Source: Apostichopus japonicus (taxonomy: Eukaryota; Echinodermata; Holothuroidea; Aspidochirotida; Stichopodidae). Taken from it: a stretch of DNA of 60,000 nucleotides. The number at the start of each line of letters is the position of its first letter. Positions within the stretch are counted from its first letter, which is position 1. Where the stretch lies: contig NC_092573.1 of the NCBI RefSeq assembly GCF_037975245.1, forward strand, positions 1,422,001 to 1,482,000, read 5' to 3'. Below, piece after piece: positions 47,801 through 54,056 of this stretch. The translations under genes and the position numbers were made by a program. The notes under the pieces were generated by a model. It saw only the letters and a program-made list of their open reading frames with translations. It was not told where the DNA came from and did no database searches.

Positions 47801-50676
47801 ATAGAGAACAAACCAAATGCCAATTTCACAGAAAAATGCAGATCTGTCATTGCCTCCAGCTACTGTAACATCAGCATTCCATTAAAATCCTTTGAAATTT
47901 TGTTTTGAACTTACCTTTCCATTCTCTGAAGAACATTCAATACAGCCAACTTGTATGTTTCCATGTTTGTCTCCAGGAATGATTTGGACCCTTTCAAAGT
48001 TGCTGGCGAGGATAACTATGTCGCATCCTGAAGCATATGCCTGTTGAGACAGGAATAAGTATTAAACACTCAAACATGTAAATATCTGAGAAAAGACAAC
48101 TGGTGCTAATACTGTACAGTGATGAGATTAAATTTGCAACAAACTTACCCTAACTTGACATTTACACAGTTGAAATTGCAATGTCTACGATGCATAAATA
48201 TACATTAAATTTGCATAAAATATGATGCATAAGTATGCACGTTAGGGCAAATTCCAACAAATAGTATCGATTTTAAGATGGCATATAGTCTCTATTATAA
48301 TATTAAACGTTGTATGCTAGTGAAAGCATGCATACAGTAGTTTGAACAGTTCTCCAGTATATACTCCCAAAGTTAACAGAGGGTGCTGTCCTATCGGCTC
48401 GGTAAATAGTTCCACAAAACTTGATAAGCAGTATACAGTCACTTACTGCAGATCGTAACTGTACCGTGAGTTGATCACTAGTGGCATATACAATTTAATT
48501 CATTTTTGTTGAGGAAGAGATCTTTATAAATAAATTTTCAAAGTTTCAAGTAAAACAAATTGTCTTAAGAACCTTAGGCCTAACTTTTGCATGTTCTTAA
48601 TCCCTTATTTTTCATTCAAATACACAAGTGGAACATTTAACTAATCAATCAGCCAGCGCATCTGAATGCAAGTTTATGTGGCATGTGCGAATGCTACGGA
48701 GGACTTTCAAGCAATCATATAATGTTGATTCAGAGATCTTTAAACAATTTAGATAACGCTCATTGGGACCATTACGTCAGAGTCCTCTGTAGAAATGCTT
48801 GACAGCCCCATTGCTTACATTTCAATTAATACCAGTAGTGCGAGGAGTATATATCGATTTTACTCAACCTCTCTTAGTGCAATTAACATGCCTAGCCAAA
48901 ACCAACTTACAATCAAGGTACCACACCATTGTATGCAACAATAGTTACTTAGGTACAACACACACCTGTTCATTTTCTTGCTCAGGAAACCTTGGCAAGA
49001 TTCCAAGACAACAGTTGCAATTTTAATTGCAAAAGTCACTGTATTGTATGTTCTACAAATAACTGAGGCAATTCCAAGCAAATTAACACATCACAATGAT
49101 AACTGTGAGTCAATAATGGTACTGAAATAATGGTACTGTAACGGTACTTCACACCACAGAAGCCAATGTTATAAACTTGATTCCATTTCTGTTGTCATGC
49201 ATGTGGGTGCTTTTTATTCTCAGCCTTATAAATAGACCAGATATCTCACATGAACATAAATACTTTTTGAGCCTTCTACTTTATACATGGATAGAAGTAA
49301 GTATTATCACTGAAAAGAATTTCTTGCAAAGACCATCTAGATGAGTTTCTTGGAGTAACATAACGAAGGACATATTCACCTACAATACAGGGCAATAAAT
49401 ATGTCCGTTTACAGTAGATCTAAAGTGCATGTGCATAGATAAGCCAAACATATCACAACTCAGTTAAAATAGGATTAAGATGTTGCTGTGTATGAAAGCT
49501 TTACCAAAGATGACAAAGAATTCTGCTTGGGATATCAAATGATTCAAGATCTCATGGTTGGCTTGTACTTGTCTGGAGGCCATAATATTATTATATTTTT
49601 CTAACCCATGCCTATTCTTTCAATTCACTCAATTGCCTACATTTGTTGTGTGCTAGACTGCCTACAGACATATTGACTACCTACACAATATCTCAAATGT
49701 TTTAACAGGTTTGGAAATCTGAAAAGTCTACTAGTTTTTCTTCATCTTTACATACTGAAGCCTAGATACAAATCTTCCCGAGCTTTATACAGCAATTTTG
49801 TTTATATAATATAATAAGTTTTGGCCCATCCTCCAGACAAATAAGGTAATGTAACATCACTACTCCTCCAGCTTAAGGGAGTATATCATGTTATTATCCC
49901 AGCAACCAGCTGAATAAGGACTAACACTCACACTTTTCGCCCGGCTTCTGAACAAAAATGGAATCCCATGTTGGAAGATGCATGTTCTGTGTCAAGTTAA
50001 ATGTAAATATTACACTTTATGGTGGGCTTGCATCCCTGGGACGCAAACTTTTTTTCTCTAATAACATTACTGATTAATAAACACTGAACAAATCTTATAA
50101 TGGCCAAATTTTGTCCACTAGATACAACAGGTTTATTTTTTTTTGGAAAGTTTTGTTTTATTAGTTTGATACATTCCGCAGCTACTTTGGAAGTTGTGAC
50201 AGGGTTCAATAGGTCATAGTTCATAACTGGGCTTAGGCCTTTGAATGTTGCTTAACTAAGTTATCCTAGACTCAGTCTAGAGTAGACCTAAAACTTAAGT
50301 TTATATCCTGACCCTTTCGACCCTGTCTCTTTGCCCATGTCAGTAGTGACATGAGGAGTGTGAGCTATGCCTAACAGTGACACTAACAGTAAGTATTGGT
50401 CCACTAACAGTAACTTAGGTCTACGAACAGTAACACAGAAAAATTGGAGCTAATCAGATTAATGACATATATGTCTAGCCTCAGTACAGCGTACAGGCTA
50501 CAGTAGGATACATCGTATAAGTTATATTACCTAGGCCTAGTACTAGTAGGGGCTAACGTTCGTGTGAATAGAGATGGAGAGATACATACGGTAAAAGGTA
50601 CACCATCTATGTAGCCGACAGCAAAACAACAGTCGCCGGGATTAACTGCTCCGGTCAGGACTTGGTGTCTCCTCAT
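520..50676 (-). CDS. DMXL2: DmX-like protein / rabconnectin-3 alpha (DMXL1/2, Rav1 family), 24 exons, 3' end off window
   Basis: Spliced gene read on the minus strand. Its N-terminus MRRHQVLTGAVNPGD nearly matches the start of vertebrate DMXL2, and the blocks YLAHPRAVTGFSWRKTSKY, WAFHSEAEEELL, GWWVRN, LRRCIEK, WRKAALKNAFALLG and FFLLAGSLKDA are diagnostic of the family. All 24 exons have GT-AG borders and compatible phases, and together give 2861 codons. From family knowledge, DMXL proteins carry N-terminal WD40 repeats, a central Rav1p_C region and C-terminal WD40 repeats. With WDR7 and ROGDI they form a RAVE-like complex that promotes V-ATPase V1/Vo assembly on endosomes and synaptic vesicles. 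The window holds the N-terminal WD40 part (about residues 1-1100), the central region (about 1100-2530) and acidic linkers. The C-terminal WD40 part is missing beyond the left edge. Invertebrates usually have one copy, so DMXL1 and DMXL2 cannot be told apart here and the symbol is a family label. Confidence 0.95.
1041..1239 (-). CDS. DMXL2: DMXL exon 23
   Basis: 199 nt, acceptor TTGACAG, donor AC|GTAAGT, ending in phase 2. It encodes ELPVASPILHSILKLLEQWQ then LFAGPPAEYLQQCY and SGPSILRYKGLLEPSNTPFT, matching DMXL2 (ELPVTSPLG... and AILRNKAMLEPENTPF). Confidence 0.94.
1240..1699 (-). other. DMXL2: DMXL intron 22 with G-run cluster on the plus strand
   Basis: The plus strand at about 1475-1572 carries many runs of three to six G, so the transcript is C-rich. 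The open frame on the plus strand here (Gly/Val-rich) is a by-product of that composition. Confidence 0.6.
1700..1976 (-). CDS. DMXL2: DMXL exon 22
   Basis: 277 nt, acceptor GTTCTAG, donor G|GTAAGA, ending in phase 1. After PHIEAMQGNIDF comes a strongly acidic Asp/Tyr stretch (about 25 residues), then DPTSYSWCLMRYTTVRLALQ and KLQVFLPSVGIELAG, matching the DMXL2 block DPNSYSWALLHLTMVKLALQ. Confidence 0.94.
2374..2552 (-). CDS. DMXL2: DMXL exon 21
   Basis: 179 nt, enters in phase 1, ends in phase 0; acceptor CCTCTAG, donor AAG|GTGAGT. It encodes a basic stretch, KASSGRNPTSMSEEKPVQ, then REVFIAPETSIIDYFMVK, corresponding to the KFIPPELSMWDYFVAK block of DMXL2. Intron 20 (2553-3450) holds no convincing coding frame. 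Confidence 0.9.
3451..3684 (-). CDS. DMXL2: DMXL exon 20
   Basis: 234 nt, acceptor ATTTTAG, donor G|GTAGGT, ending in phase 1. It encodes GVATLQALLSSEKD, LCEGLLSIYMSLFVRALSTH and NTNELYRLMGHRLNERLWAS then VFGGGAK, matching DMXL2 around NELYRLAAHPLNNRMWAAVFGGG. The donor was chosen by phase: a later GT (near 3404) would shift exon 21 out of frame. Intron 19 (3685-4373) is featureless. Confidence 0.92.
4374..6349 (-). CDS. DMXL2: DMXL exon 19 (large)
   Basis: 1976 nt, residues about 1868-2526, acceptor CCACAG, donor G|GTGAGT. It starts SIRDEKMTQFF, then RWRKAALKNAFALLGRQRFE and FFLLAGSLKDAVEVCLNNL, a helical Rav1p_C block near-identical to DMXL2. Then YLRTHPLI and an acidic/Gly-rich linker carrying three DW motifs (DLDWSKPVG, DLDWSQPVGG, ELDWGDE) and an Asp/Gly run, a helical part (QLKFTCCLKVMMEELRTLA), and a Ser-rich end. 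The open frame's first Met (6330) is internal. Confidence 0.95.
6916..7013 (-). CDS. DMXL2: DMXL exon 18
   Basis: 98 nt, acceptor GGTTAG, donor AG|GTAGAA, ending in phase 2. It encodes VAKSQFQAKKNPLDAALFYL then AMKKKTLLWGLF, the conserved segment ending KKKAVVWGLFR in DMXL2. Intron 18 (6350-6915) has nothing visible beyond a G run. Confidence 0.95.
7559..7747 (-). CDS. DMXL2: DMXL exon 17
   Basis: 189 nt, phase 0 at both ends, acceptor TTTGCAG, donor AAG|GTTAGA. It encodes QNLKRQGLVSSHFIWAFH, SEAEEELLSLLPSMQKG, then DELRAMGVGWWVRNNTTLRR and CIEK, near-identical to vertebrate DMXL and part of the Rav1p_C core. Intron 17 (7014-7558) carries a C run at about 7506-7525 in the reference strand. 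Confidence 0.96.
8224..8312 (-). CDS. DMXL2: DMXL exon 16
   Basis: 89 nt, acceptor CCGCAG, donor CAG|GTGCTT (weaker). It encodes GETLDECGLRFLLAMKF then YMGLLKSLPLPQQ, matching the LDECGLRYLLAMR block of DMXL. It ends in phase 0. Intron 16 (7748-8223) shows nothing coding. Confidence 0.92.
8536..10686 (-). CDS. DMXL2: DMXL exon 15 (largest)
   Basis: 2151 nt, acceptor CTTTCAG, donor G|GTTAGT, phase 1 at both ends; residues about 1026-1742. It begins with an acidic segment (VLDDAADSSDDEDDSS), then RRVCSQVLELPDGVEIIKAS, WD-type strands APYLLSTACSDGKLRFWTC and SKMLSWVRAGILVVGLENEM, and the Rav1p_C-type segment CGKINRVNAILSHLVRCIAG. The strands match DMXL family sequence; the intervening linkers are Ser/Asp-rich. 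The internal methionines of the open frame are not starts, since the frame is open to the acceptor at 10687-10689. Confidence 0.95.
11036..11309 (-). CDS. DMXL2: DMXL exon 14
   Basis: 274 nt, enters in phase 0, ends in phase 1; acceptor GTTTCAG, donor G|GTACGC. It encodes LAFSSEFLSQNW, VQLMHIFHQQFISGQ, a short linker, then CFYLVVIDRKAKGQSIIHMW and YIRLKTEI. It corresponds to the DMXL2 strands around LMHVFQEDFI and FYLVVLE...LLHMW. Confidence 0.92.
11310..13998 (-). other. DMXL2: DMXL intron 13
   Basis: A 2.7-kb intron hosting the hAT-like element. A pyrimidine-rich stretch (plus strand, about 11395-11560) lies directly before its left end, and a G run occurs near 13664. No coding frame is supported. 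Confidence 0.75.
11569..12925. mobile_element. hAT-like non-autonomous DNA transposon
   Basis: The ends read CAGGGTTGGC at 11569-11578 and GCCAACCCTG at 12916-12925, a perfect 10-bp terminal inverted repeat. The element is flanked by the identical 8-bp direct repeat CCTAAATC at 11561-11568 and 12926-12933, the target-site duplication length of hAT elements. Both subterminal regions (about 11580-11668 and 12805-12920) are full of GGTAAAAACC and GGGAAAAAC words in both orientations. The 1.36-kb interior shows no transposase, so the element is non-autonomous. It sits in DMXL intron 13. A minus-strand open frame at 12682-13095 crosses the right end and is judged spurious. Confidence 0.9.
13999..14163 (-). 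CDS. DMXL2: DMXL exon 13
   Basis: 165 nt, phase 0 to phase 0, acceptor TTTCCAG, donor CAG|GTAAGA. It encodes GYLSSSSPITPYLL, an acidic stretch DTSDEDETP, then RPGCIIELDKLCEAKQ. The intron between exons 12 and 13 is only 96 nt. Confidence 0.87.
14260..15542 (-). CDS. DMXL2: DMXL exon 12 (large)
   Basis: 1283 nt, enters in phase 1, ends in phase 0; acceptor GTTTCAG, donor GAG|GTGAGA. It encodes residues about 452-879: GGGIIISVPTQSP, then LREWQSSADMLYSIHPIDGS and FLLWLVEWVDE, the strand GTLNQWEISFAEGSKFQAVL, and HRFQVNDLACHPILPLLLTS. A basic Ser-rich linker with three spaced R/K-x-S sites follows, and the exon closes with ACFIASDGYSLRLFQAVIDA. The WD-like segments match the second half of the N-terminal WD40 region of DMXL. 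Confidence 0.93.
15568..15865. repeat. Two-copy tandem duplication, period 153 bp
   Basis: Copy 1 starts at 15568 and copy 2 at 15721, both beginning CAGAAGGCTGA. They share CAGCAGCTGCCAGAAGTGA, CTTACCGTAATTTTGTGACT, TTGTCATAGGATGTCAGGTC, a C run and a CTCCCATCTCCTCAAA end, with small indels. The array lies in DMXL intron 11, starting 23 bp from the exon 12 acceptor. Confidence 0.9.
16479..16529 (-). CDS. DMXL2: DMXL exon 11 (small, symmetric)
   Basis: 51 nt, phase 1 to phase 1, acceptor TTAACCAG, donor G|GTGAGT. It encodes the linker DETDPSGRESTDGASIDG. There is no strong homology; the call rests on good splice sites, exact phase fit between exons 10 and 12, and the acidic/Ser composition of its neighbours. 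As it can be skipped without a frame change it may be a cassette exon. Confidence 0.72.
17382..17597 (-). CDS. DMXL2: DMXL exon 10
   Basis: 216 nt, phase 1 to phase 1, acceptor TTTCTAG, donor G|GTAAGG. It encodes DIPLLPAIGTMS, then FVVNWLNNKELQYTLASEM, then a Ser/Thr/Gln/Glu-rich linker. It corresponds to the DIPLFPAI strand of DMXL2 and the start of the disordered insertion that follows. Confidence 0.92.
17598..18736 (-). other. DMXL2: DMXL intron 9 with a GC-richer block
   Basis: The block at about 17700-17900 is clearly richer in G+C and CpG than its surroundings and looks like an inserted repeat fragment, but no terminal repeats were found. No open frame there is convincing. Confidence 0.45.
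18737..18900 (-). CDS. DMXL2: DMXL exon 9
   Basis: 164 nt, acceptor CCAACAG, donor G|GTAAGA, ending in phase 1. It begins with basic KKRRTAG and ends VHFHIAATINPNT, matching the CHFHIAASINPTT strand of DMXL2. Confidence 0.92.
18901..19951 (-). other. DMXL2: DMXL intron 8
   Basis: AT-rich intron. A short two-copy tandem (TATGAAGTAT(A/T)AAACAATC) lies at about 18980-19025. No gene seen. Confidence 0.6.
19952..20134 (-). CDS. DMXL2: DMXL exon 8
   Basis: 183 nt, acceptor TTTTCAG, donor GTAATT, ending in phase 2. It encodes NTVANCLVTSCRDNICRVW then RETLLPDINVIS and a basic, Gln/Asn-containing tail. It matches the DMXL2 strand LLTSCHDGVCRLWAETLLPE. Confidence 0.93.
20135..24347 (-). other. DMXL2: DMXL intron 7 (4.2 kb)
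   Basis: Contains a G run of about 18 at 22379-22397, a pyrimidine-rich plus-strand tract at about 23785-24045, and the first copy of the hammerhead-like motif (24104-24165). A plus-strand open frame at 23157-23504 begins with a hydrophobic stretch but has no family match or gene context. Confidence 0.6.
24104..24165 (+). repeat. Dispersed hammerhead-like motif, copy 1 (decayed)
   Basis: Shares the GATCC-TGCTA-GGATC hairpin and the flank CAGGCC(A/C)ACTTA(C/T)TT(T/A)TACACAAA with the copies at 37124 and 41877. Core positions are changed (CTAAAGA instead of CTGAAGA, CAAAA instead of CGAAA), so this copy is probably inactive if the motif is a ribozyme. Confidence 0.6.
24348..24517 (-). CDS. DMXL2: DMXL exon 7
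   Basis: 170 nt, acceptor TTTCAG, donor GTGAGT, ending in phase 2. It encodes SDRLVKIWYRVQSP, a short linker, then SFIYLAHPRAVTGFSWRKTS and KYLPR. The latter block is almost identical to vertebrate DMXL2 and is the strongest identifier in the N-terminal half. Confidence 0.95.
24518..28936 (-). other. DMXL2: DMXL intron 6 (4.4 kb)
   Basis: AT-rich. A decayed local repetition occurs at about 28225-28625, where AAAAATAGT(G/C)(T/A)TATTA, AACAGTAAACAAT and ATCACA(G/A)AGTAA recur two or three times. No exon is supported. Confidence 0.6.
28937..29003 (-). CDS. DMXL2: DMXL exon 6
   Basis: 67 nt, acceptor TTAACAG, donor GTATGT. It encodes TATPVYNLKYSSDGQFFASAG then K, a typical WD40 strand corresponding to the DMXL2 segment ending SPDGEYFATAGKDD. 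It ends in phase 0. The intron before it in transcript order (29004-29270) is short and plain. Confidence 0.9.
29271..29409 (-). CDS. DMXL2: DMXL exon 5
   Basis: 139 nt, enters in phase 1 and ends in phase 2; acceptor CTCGCAG, donor GTAAGG. It encodes SRILTGSDSIQIW, then a variable Ser/Asp/Glu-rich linker, then GHIWESIWQTK. A plus-strand open frame overlaps it and is a shadow. Confidence 0.9.
29410..34454 (-). other. DMXL2: DMXL intron 4 (5.0 kb)
   Basis: Hosts the second hAT-like element. The rest is AT-rich with no coding frame I can support; several short plus-strand frames at 31817-33152 lack any family signal. Confidence 0.6.
30941..31579. mobile_element. hAT-like MITE, 639 bp
   Basis: A perfect 14-bp terminal inverted repeat (CAGGGTGGGAATTT at 30941-30954, AAATTCCCACCCTG at 31566-31579) is flanked by identical 8-bp direct repeats CTTTCAAA at 30933-30940 and 31580-31587. 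The word GCTTACCAA or its complement recurs near both ends (about 30996, 31463, 31482, 31512, 31544). A 14-bp palindrome GTACGCTAGCGTAC lies at 30967-30980. There is no coding capacity. TIR type and duplication length fit a non-autonomous hAT element, from a different family than the one at 11569. Confidence 0.92.
34455..34533 (-). CDS. DMXL2: DMXL exon 4
   Basis: 79 nt encoding KLDYQWNLSGSFKVESLVSN then LSWNQDG, acceptor TAACAG, donor G|GTAAGA, ending in phase 1. The open frame runs on past the donor, but joining here to exon 5 gives LSWNQDGSRILTGSDSIQIW. That matches the DMXL2 WD40 strand around TATDSIQLW, so the donor choice is well supported. Confidence 0.9.
34534..37823 (-). other. DMXL2: DMXL intron 3 (3.3 kb)
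   Basis: Contains a GT-rich stretch near 35263-35335, a G run at about 35992-36005, and the best copy of the hammerhead-like motif. No exon is supported. Confidence 0.6.
37124..37185 (+). ncRNA. Hammerhead-ribozyme-like motif, copy 2 (best)
   Basis: On the plus strand GCCT (37126-37129) is followed by CTGAAGA (37130-37136), a stem GATCC/GGATC (37138-37142 with 37148-37152) around loop TGCTA, then GAAA (37153-37156), TGTC (37157-37160) and AGGC (37161-37164). GCCT and AGGC are complementary and would form stem I. This order is that of a type I hammerhead with a minimal stem III, as described in Penelope-like retroelements and retrozymes. One extra A (37137) between the core and stem II departs from the consensus. 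Activity is unproven; it may only be a dispersed repeat with this shape. Confidence 0.4.
37824..37895 (-). CDS. DMXL2: DMXL exon 3
   Basis: 24 codons (IAASYANQVYIYEP, then VYQPGKKSHL), phase 0 at both ends, acceptor TCGCAG, donor GTGAGT. It corresponds to the DMXL2 segment beginning IAASYGNTVCIFEP. It is separated from exon 2 by the largest intron of the window (10.0 kb). Confidence 0.92.
38012..38370. repeat. Two-copy tandem duplication, about 210 bp
   Basis: AATGAGATGATAAAAA, ATACAGAYAGG, TTTCTTCATTTGCA, ATTACC(C/A)TGATGT and AATAATGTGAGAGACAG-type words occur in the same order in both halves (first from about 38012, second from about 38222), with substitutions and small indels indicating age. 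Confidence 0.8.
41826..41878. repeat. (AT)n microsatellite
   Basis: About 26 uninterrupted TA units directly before the third hammerhead-like copy. Confidence 0.97.
41877..41930 (+). repeat. Dispersed hammerhead-like motif, copy 3 (5' truncated)
   Basis: AAGAAGATCATGTTAGGATC then GAAACGTCAGGCC and CTTACTTTTACACA. The GAAA-CGTC 3' core is intact, but the 5' side (GCCTCTG in copy 2) is replaced by the end of the (AT)n tract, so the full core cannot form. Confidence 0.6.
42920..43160 (+). repeat. SINE-like interspersed repeat
   Basis: The block begins TGTGTCCTTGGGCAAGGCAC, continues TTTATCTCCATTGCCTCTC and ATAAATGGGGACCTG, and ends in an AT-rich tail (about 43143-43190). It is GC-richer than its surroundings, and this CTTGGGCAAGGCACTTTA type of motif is familiar from dispersed repeats of marine animals. 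Borders are approximate and the class is inferred. Confidence 0.5.
46100..46560 (+). repeat. Two-unit tandem repeat with TTGAGATAT core
   Basis: Units about 304 bp apart share AGGGCACATCTAC, ATGG(G/A)GCATCTATCTACCAC, GTGGTTGTTGAGATAT and ATGTTTACAAGC (cores at 46219-46239 and 46523-46543). The same core recurs at 57670 and 57821. Confidence 0.75.
47915..48040 (-). CDS. DMXL2: DMXL exon 2
   Basis: 42 codons, phase 0 at both ends, acceptor CAACAG and donor GTAAGT. It encodes AYASGCDIVILASNFERVQ followed by IIPGDKHGNIQVGCIECS, the start of the first WD40 blade, close to DMXL2. Intron 1 (48041-50589) shows no coding signal. Confidence 0.93.
48041..50589 (-). other. DMXL2: DMXL intron 1 (2.5 kb)
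   Basis: AT-rich with no recognisable element or coding frame. Confidence 0.6.
50590..50676 (-). CDS. DMXL2: DMXL exon 1 (start codon)
   Basis: 29 codons from ATG at 50676-50674, ending ACC before donor GTATGT. The peptide MRRHQVLTGAVNPGD...GYIDGVPFT aligns with the DMXL2 N-terminus, which fixes the start. A minimal upstream ATG-TAA lies at 50684-50679, just before the start. The exon ends in phase 0. Confidence 0.93.
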
Positions 50677-50678
50677 AT

Positions 50679-50684
50679 TTACAT
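50679..50684 (-). promoter_or_regulatory. Start-stop upstream ORF before the DMXL start
   Basis: ATGTAA on the minus strand, two bases ahead of the DMXL initiator ATG (50676-50674). If transcribed it is a minimal uORF whose only codon is the start. Its presence in the mRNA is assumed, since no 5' UTR data are available. Confidence 0.5.
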
Positions 50685-51491
50685 GACTATGTTTCACCTT
50701 GAGTTAGAAACGTTGGTGTTTCAGCTATTCCGAGAAGAAAGCAGAAACAGTAATGTTACTAATAACTAGACACTATTACAGTATCACTATCAGTACTACG
50801 GACCATGATAACAACTCAGCCTTATCATGGGGAGTGTGTAGTTCAGAAATTGCTCATCATCTGATCTATGTTGTGACCAGTTGTAAAAATATGGTATTGA
50901 TTGGATATTATTAACTATTATTTTAGGTTGTCAAATGGAATATTATGCTATATTTTGTACTACTAATTTAATTTTTATTATTTTTATAATCCTATTTTAT
51001 TATTTTTAAGAGAAAAATATATTTCATTAGGGATTTTTTTTGTCTAACTTCGCACTGCCCTATCTTACTGGTATATAGTTGGTAGATCTTATTTTCTGTG
51101 ATGGATACTGTGTTTGACTACCAAATTGATGGCGCTAAACTTGAAATACTGCATAGAAATACTGTATCGCCGCCGTTATTTGCCTTCAATAAGATTACAG
51201 TCTTTCCCGTAAAGTTTCAAAGAGAGTTGCATAAATGTAAGAGACAGCTGTGACTAGATGTATCTCCTCATTCAAACATTACAGAAAGTTACACGTGCAG
51301 TCACTATGAAACTCGAGATACTGAACTAACCTTCCTAAGTATATTGCCTTTCTCCATCCCCTCTCCTGTTACCCACATCTCCTTACCCACATCTCCTTCC
51401 CTTCCCTCTCTTCTACACCTTCCCACTCAATACTTTCTATCTCAACTTAGTGGTAAGATAGCTCCACGGGTAAAATATACCAGACTGGACC

Positions 51492-51627
<136 letters not shown>

Positions 51628-54056
51628 TTGGTGTTGTACATATTGTGGTAACTCTTTGTTCAGACCATTTAATGGGATTCACGGTAGCGTTGTGTAAAGG
51701 GTAAGGACAAAAGATCTGTGCTCTGGGGTTAACTAAATGTTACAAAATTAACAAACCGATCACTCCAAATAGAGGATAATAAAGTTCAAGTTGACTTTTA
51801 GCTGATTCATTCTCGTCTTCTCTCAGAAAAACAAACAAACAATGAATCATTATGTAAAAAATGTATTTAAGTTCATGGAGGTGATAAATTATACAGCTAC
51901 ATGGCCTGTTTAACAAAAAGATCAAAGCTTGAATCCGCACTTGAAAAACTCTCCCTCAAAAAGTCCTATATTTATGGGATATTGTTTAGAAAGCTTTACA
52001 ACAAAGTAAAATTAAGTATCAAGTTACTTTCTATGTTATTACAAGACGCTATCTTCCTTTCAGCAGGTGTTTCATTCATGGTATGCAAGACAATGGTGTG
52101 CACATGATTTCAAATGGTAGGGGACCATAGGGACAATAACCAGTTTATGATAGTTCAGAGCTGGGACCAGGTGGGGTGTTACCGTAAAGCCGCTGAAACC
52201 GAGTCATCGGGGTGGGGGGGGGGGGCATTCCCGGCGAGGATAAAAGAAAGTTTACTAGAAATAGTCAATATGTGCATTCTGAGCCATATTTAGCCTCATG
52301 ATAAACGAGGTCTATAATTAGATTAAAACGCAAGACTGCATGTGCTAATAAATACTGTTTATTTTTAGTGAGGTTGAAAAGAGAGTATATACGGCCCATA
52401 CCCTGGATTTGCGCCTGCCATCCTGGGCCCGAAGGAGAGTCTATGATTCTCCACGATTGAAGGCTAAAACTTATCCTCCGACTGAACTTTTTTCCCGCAA
52501 CGGACGATGGAGGTACATACTATGCCATCCTTCCCGCCGGCCCTCCTTTGCACACGCCATGATGATGCACGATGCGGCAGTATAGTGGTTTTAACGTGTC
52601 GTTCACCTGTTAGTTATTTGAGTATCGGAGATTAAGCCTTGTGTTTATTTGTAAACCATGCCATTATACTGCGTATCGTTTACCTCAGACATCCGACTGC
52701 AGATTCATCTTCCCTTGGTAATCTTTTCGTCCTAACAGCTCAAATAACAAATGAAACTATAATTTGCATATCTTTATATGAAATATTATACTATAACTAT
52801 CATGTATCTCTGTAAATCTTACTCAAGTTGACGGTACCGTATAGGGTCCGCCGACGTGTATCTAATTTCGTGTAAGACTTTCATCCTACCAACATAATAA
52901 CTTTTCTGATATTGGGTACTAATATTTGTTATATATACATAGCCTATATATAAATAAAATGACCATTGAAATAAAGATTAGGCTGATCAAACATGTGAAT
53001 CTTTTGTTGAATATAGGAAACTGGAGTAGGCATGTTTTATATACAGCGTAAACTTAGTTAATTTCATGCCTGCACTGGCAGCTGAAGCACTCCAACAGGT
53101 CCTCTTTCTACGTCAAGGGCCGGGAGTAATCAACATATAACGCCGATCGTCTGTTCCACATTTGATTTGTCTTTGGTTCGTTGGCGCCAAATCGAGATGG
53201 ACCGTGTATTTGTACCTGTAAGTTTTGTGGTCGATATGTTATTTCAATATAGCGGTAAGACATTGTTTTAGACTATCATCTGTCTCCCATCTTAAATTTG
53301 GGATGCTTGTGTCAGCCCTATTCCGCCACGAGTTTTGAAACGTAGATTTACGGCTATTTGTTGTCGGCTCAATTTGTTTGTCTATTTGGGGATTAGCAAA
53401 TCACACAAATGACACGAAGAGAAAATCGGTAATTCTAAAAAAAAAGAAGAAATAAACTGTACAAAAAAAAGAAAAAGAAGAAAGAGAAAACCATAGTGGA
53501 ACAAATTTTCATATTCCAGGTTTTACTTCGCGTTTTTTTCTGACATATATACGCTTTAGGCCTATAGGCCTGCTGAAATATATGAAGTGTGAAACTGTTA
53601 CAATTGACGGAACCCAAGTTTCATCACTCATAATGCATATGTGAACCTTGATTAACGCTGGTGAAGGCAAAATCAGGGTCATGCACAACAGTGGAAACAG
53701 ACAATGGTGACAAAAATCATTACAAATAAAAAATGATTTACAAAGCTTACAAGTGGGAAAACGTTGACATACAATAGTTTGAAGTCAATGCTTTCAAAAC
53801 ATTATACTTCTAACCTTTGGAAAACAAAATAGACAGCTGCGCGGAGAATAAATACATCTGTATTTACATAAGCATTTCGTTCAAAGGATAAGTTTGTCTG
53901 AGATGAACACAGCTTTCAGCAATCATTGTCTTTGGATAATTACTGCACATTAGTTCTACTAATGATTTCAACTTCCTCCTGTTATTCGCCTATACTACAG
54001 CATAATATAGACTACAATTAAAAGGACGCTCAGATGTTACAACATACGTCATAATA

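Larger units (their letters stand above)
37896..47914 (-). other. DMXL2: DMXL intron 2 (10.0 kb)
   Basis: The largest intron. It holds a two-copy tandem (38012-38370), an (AT)n tract with the third hammerhead-like copy, a SINE-like block (42920-43140) and the TTGAGATAT repeat pair (about 46100-46560). No exon or nested gene is supported; the 111-codon minus-strand frame at 44851-45186 has no recognisable content. Confidence 0.6.
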
